Shown in pieces: positions 14,495 through 15,835 of a stretch of 15,835 nucleotides of DNA. Position 1 is the first letter of the stretch. Every line of letters starts with the position of its first letter. A model generated the notes under the pieces. The model saw only the letters and a program-made list of their open reading frames with translations, was not told the origin of the DNA and searched no databases. The position numbers were made by a program, and so were the translations under genes. The DNA comes from an uncultured Erysipelotrichaceae bacterium (GTDB lineage Bacteria; Bacillota_I; Bacilli_A; RF39; UBA660): positions 1 to 15,835 of the forward strand of contig CADBSI010000040.1 in NCBI GenBank assembly GCA_902797275.1, written 5' to 3'.

Positions 14495-15835
14495 ATGAAA
14501 GAATTTTTTAGTATGAATAAACCATTTAAAAAATATTTACCAATTTATATGATAACGTTATCAATCATTCTATTGATGGGAACAAGTTATGCTCTTTTAA
14601 GAAGTTCCCATCAAGGAGAAAATACTTATACAATGAATGTTGGAACTCTTCAAGTAACATTTGTTGATAGTGAAACAAATGCTTTAACTCTTGAAAATGC
14701 TTTTCCAATGACAGATGATGAAGGCATGAGTGAGGCAAAAGAACTTACTTTTACAGTTAAAAATACTGGAACTGTTCTAGCAAAATATTCAGTTTACATA
14801 GAAGAAACATCAACTACTCCGGAGTTTAAAAGTGTAATTAGATTTATTTCTAATAAAAATAATACTGGTTATAATAGTCCTAAAACTTTATCAGAAGATA
14901 AATATATTGATAGTGAGTCATATCTTGATGTATCTGAAACAGCTGTTTATAAAGTAAAAGCTTGGATATCTGATGCAGCAGATAGTACTTACATGAATAA
15001 AACATTTACAGCAAGAATTGTTGTAACAGGTGAACAAGCATCAATAACTCCTGAATATATTAGAAATGTAATAAAAAGTAAACAAACATCAACGTGCAAA
15101 ACTTATGTAGATGAAGATGGTATAACTTATGTATCAGGAACAAAAGATTGTATAAACTTTAATTATGTTTGGTATTCCGGTAAACTTTGGAGAATAACAG
15201 CAATTAACAAAGATGGAACTATGAAAATGATAACCGATGATCCAATTACAACTATCTCATATAACTCTTATAGTGATGTTAATTTTTATGATATATCTAA
15301 AAAAGATGATGCATCTTATACCGGATCGTACATGTATCAATGGTTAAATGAAGACTTTTTAGATACTTTATATAATTATCAAAATATAATAGTTGAAGAT
15401 AGTACTTGGAATATAACTAATTCTAATGCAAGTAGTAAAGATGAAATAAGCACTAAATTACCTGAAACAACTTTAATAAATAATTTAACCATAGGTAAAA
15501 ATACCCCAGTAGGACTACTAAACAGTTATGAATATTATTTAAGTTATAAAAATACAAGTTATTCATCTGGTTATTTAAATATAGGATATTGGTTGTGGTT
15601 ATTAAATCCATATAGCTCTTCTCGTGTTTGGGGCGTTTACAACGACGGGGATACTAACGGCTTCGAACCGAGTAGTACCTACGGCACTCGCCCGTCAATT
15701 AATCTAAAATCAAATATCCAACTTTCAGGTGGATCAGGCACCAAAGATGATCCATATACAATATCAGGAGATAAGGAACAACCAACTATAAATACTACTT
15801 TATTAAACACCAGAACAATAGGTGAGTATGTAGTA
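14495..15835 (+). CDS. Secreted surface protein, TasA/SipW-type, with DUF6273/lectin-like variable domain; 3' end outside window
   Basis: Starts at ATG 14495, 8 nt after AGGAG (14482-14486), and is open for 447 codons to the right edge. Residues about 15-33 are a signal/membrane segment ending GTSYAL, followed by a TasA/camelysin-like beta domain: MNVGTLQVTF (47-56), LENAFPMTDDEG (66-77), LTFTVKNTGTVLAKYSVYIEE (start 84), VYKVKAWIS (151-159), ARIVVTGE (173-180). SipW-type signal peptidase processing is inferred. A DUF6273-like domain follows from about 200: YSGKLWRITAI (227-237), YQWLNEDFLDTL (281-292), GLLNSYEYYLSY, YWLWLLNP (365-372), TRPSINLK (398-405), GSGTKDDPYTIS (413-424). It matches the gene at 1-1318 block by block. 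After the domain, residues about 430-447 (INTTLLNTRTIGEYVV) may open another repeat. Likely an adhesin or surface receptor; ligand unknown. Confidence 0.85.
   Translation, partial: MKEFFSMNKPFKKYLPIYMITLSIILLMGTSYALLRSSHQGENTYTMNVGTLQVTFVDSETNALTLENAFPMTDDEGMSEAKELTFTVKNTGTVLAKYSVYIEETSTTPEFKSVIRFISNKNNTGYNSPKTLSEDKYIDSESYLDVSETAVYKVKAWISDAADSTYMNKTFTARIVVTGEQASITPEYIRNVIKSKQTSTCKTYVDEDGITYVSGTKDCINFNYVWYSGKLWRITAINKDGTMKMITDDPITTISYNSYSDVNFYDISKKDDASYTGSYMYQWLNEDFLDTLYNYQNIIVEDSTWNITNSNASSKDEISTKLPETTLINNLTIGKNTPVGLLNSYEYYLSYKNTSYSSGYLNIGYWLWLLNPYSSSRVWGVYNDGDTNGFEPSSTYGTRPSINLKSNIQLSGGSGTKDDPYTISGDKEQPTINTTLLNTRTIGEYVV
15611..15694 (+). other. Candidate diversity-generating-retroelement variable region (VR2) within the second surface-protein gene
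   Basis: Seen: 28 codons from TAT 15611 to CCG 15694, of which one (GAA) ends in A and 16 end in G or C, including several AAC, TAC and GAC. The stretch 15611-15700 is about 52% GC inside a gene otherwise about a quarter GC. It lies between WLWLLNP and RPSINLK, the same structural place as VR1, yet the two share no obvious nucleotide identity. Known: retroelement targets in lectin-fold proteins carry such C-terminal windows next to a conserved G.RP motif. Inference: a second target, fed by a different template or long diverged. Alternatives are as for VR1. Confidence 0.6.

Noticed and set aside
1..15835. Local reverse transcriptase, template repeat, CRISPR array, tRNA, rRNA, transposase or integrase
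   Set aside because: I saw no YxDD-type polymerase gene, no additional GC-rich non-coding copy of the patches, no spaced direct-repeat array, no cloverleaf-like GC-rich block and no transposase motifs in any gene. A computed search would be stronger than reading by eye.

Overview
This 15.8 kb window is very AT-rich (about 25% GC by eye in ordinary coding stretches). It has strong AGGAG-type ribosome binding sites, TATAAT promoters and short U-tailed hairpin terminators. These features and the protein families point to a low-GC Bacillota of the class Bacilli, plausibly an uncultured gut lineage of the RF39/Erysipelotrichales sort (inference). It makes a cell wall (MurF, Ddl, a glucosaminidase). 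It appears to use the standard code: ddl ends in TGA, and all tryptophans I checked are TGG.

Layout, all genes on the + strand. (1) Positions 1-1318 hold the 3' part of a secreted, SipW/TasA-type surface protein whose C-terminal domain contains a short GC-rich, A-poor patch. A hairpin terminator follows. (2) Positions 1408-7063 look like one operon: an alpha/beta hydrolase, murF with a membrane-embedded N-terminus, ddl, gpmI, and a small secreted/membrane protein resembling VirB2/TrbC in topology. The murF-ddl and ddl-gpmI genes overlap, and a terminator straddles the last stop codon. (3) Positions 7109-9852 hold an RNase J paralogue with a degraded metal site and rmuC, overlapping by 1 nt and followed by a terminator. 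(4) Positions 9915-11105 hold an orphan HipA-like kinase. (5) Positions 11242-14457 hold a large secreted LytG-like glucosaminidase with SH3, DUF5011-type and repeated C-terminal modules. It is preceded by a consensus promoter and a perfect tandem 10-bp repeat that resembles WalR half-sites. (6) From 14495 to the right edge runs a second surface protein paralogous to the first, again with a GC-rich, A-poor patch at the same structural place.

The most interesting signal is the pair of surface-protein patches (1142-1240 and 15611-15694). Each is about 52% GC in a ~25% GC genome. Their codons almost never end in A, and they sit between a W..(L)xP motif and an RP..(S/N)L motif near the end of a predicted lectin-fold domain. 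This is what a target (variable) region of a diversity-generating retroelement looks like. No reverse transcriptase or template repeat is in the window, so the mutagenic machinery would have to act from elsewhere.

The rest joins envelope building (MurF, Ddl, glucosaminidase), glycolysis (GpmI), RNA decay (RNase J-like) and DNA maintenance (RmuC), which is mostly core metabolism between two variable surface antigens or adhesins.
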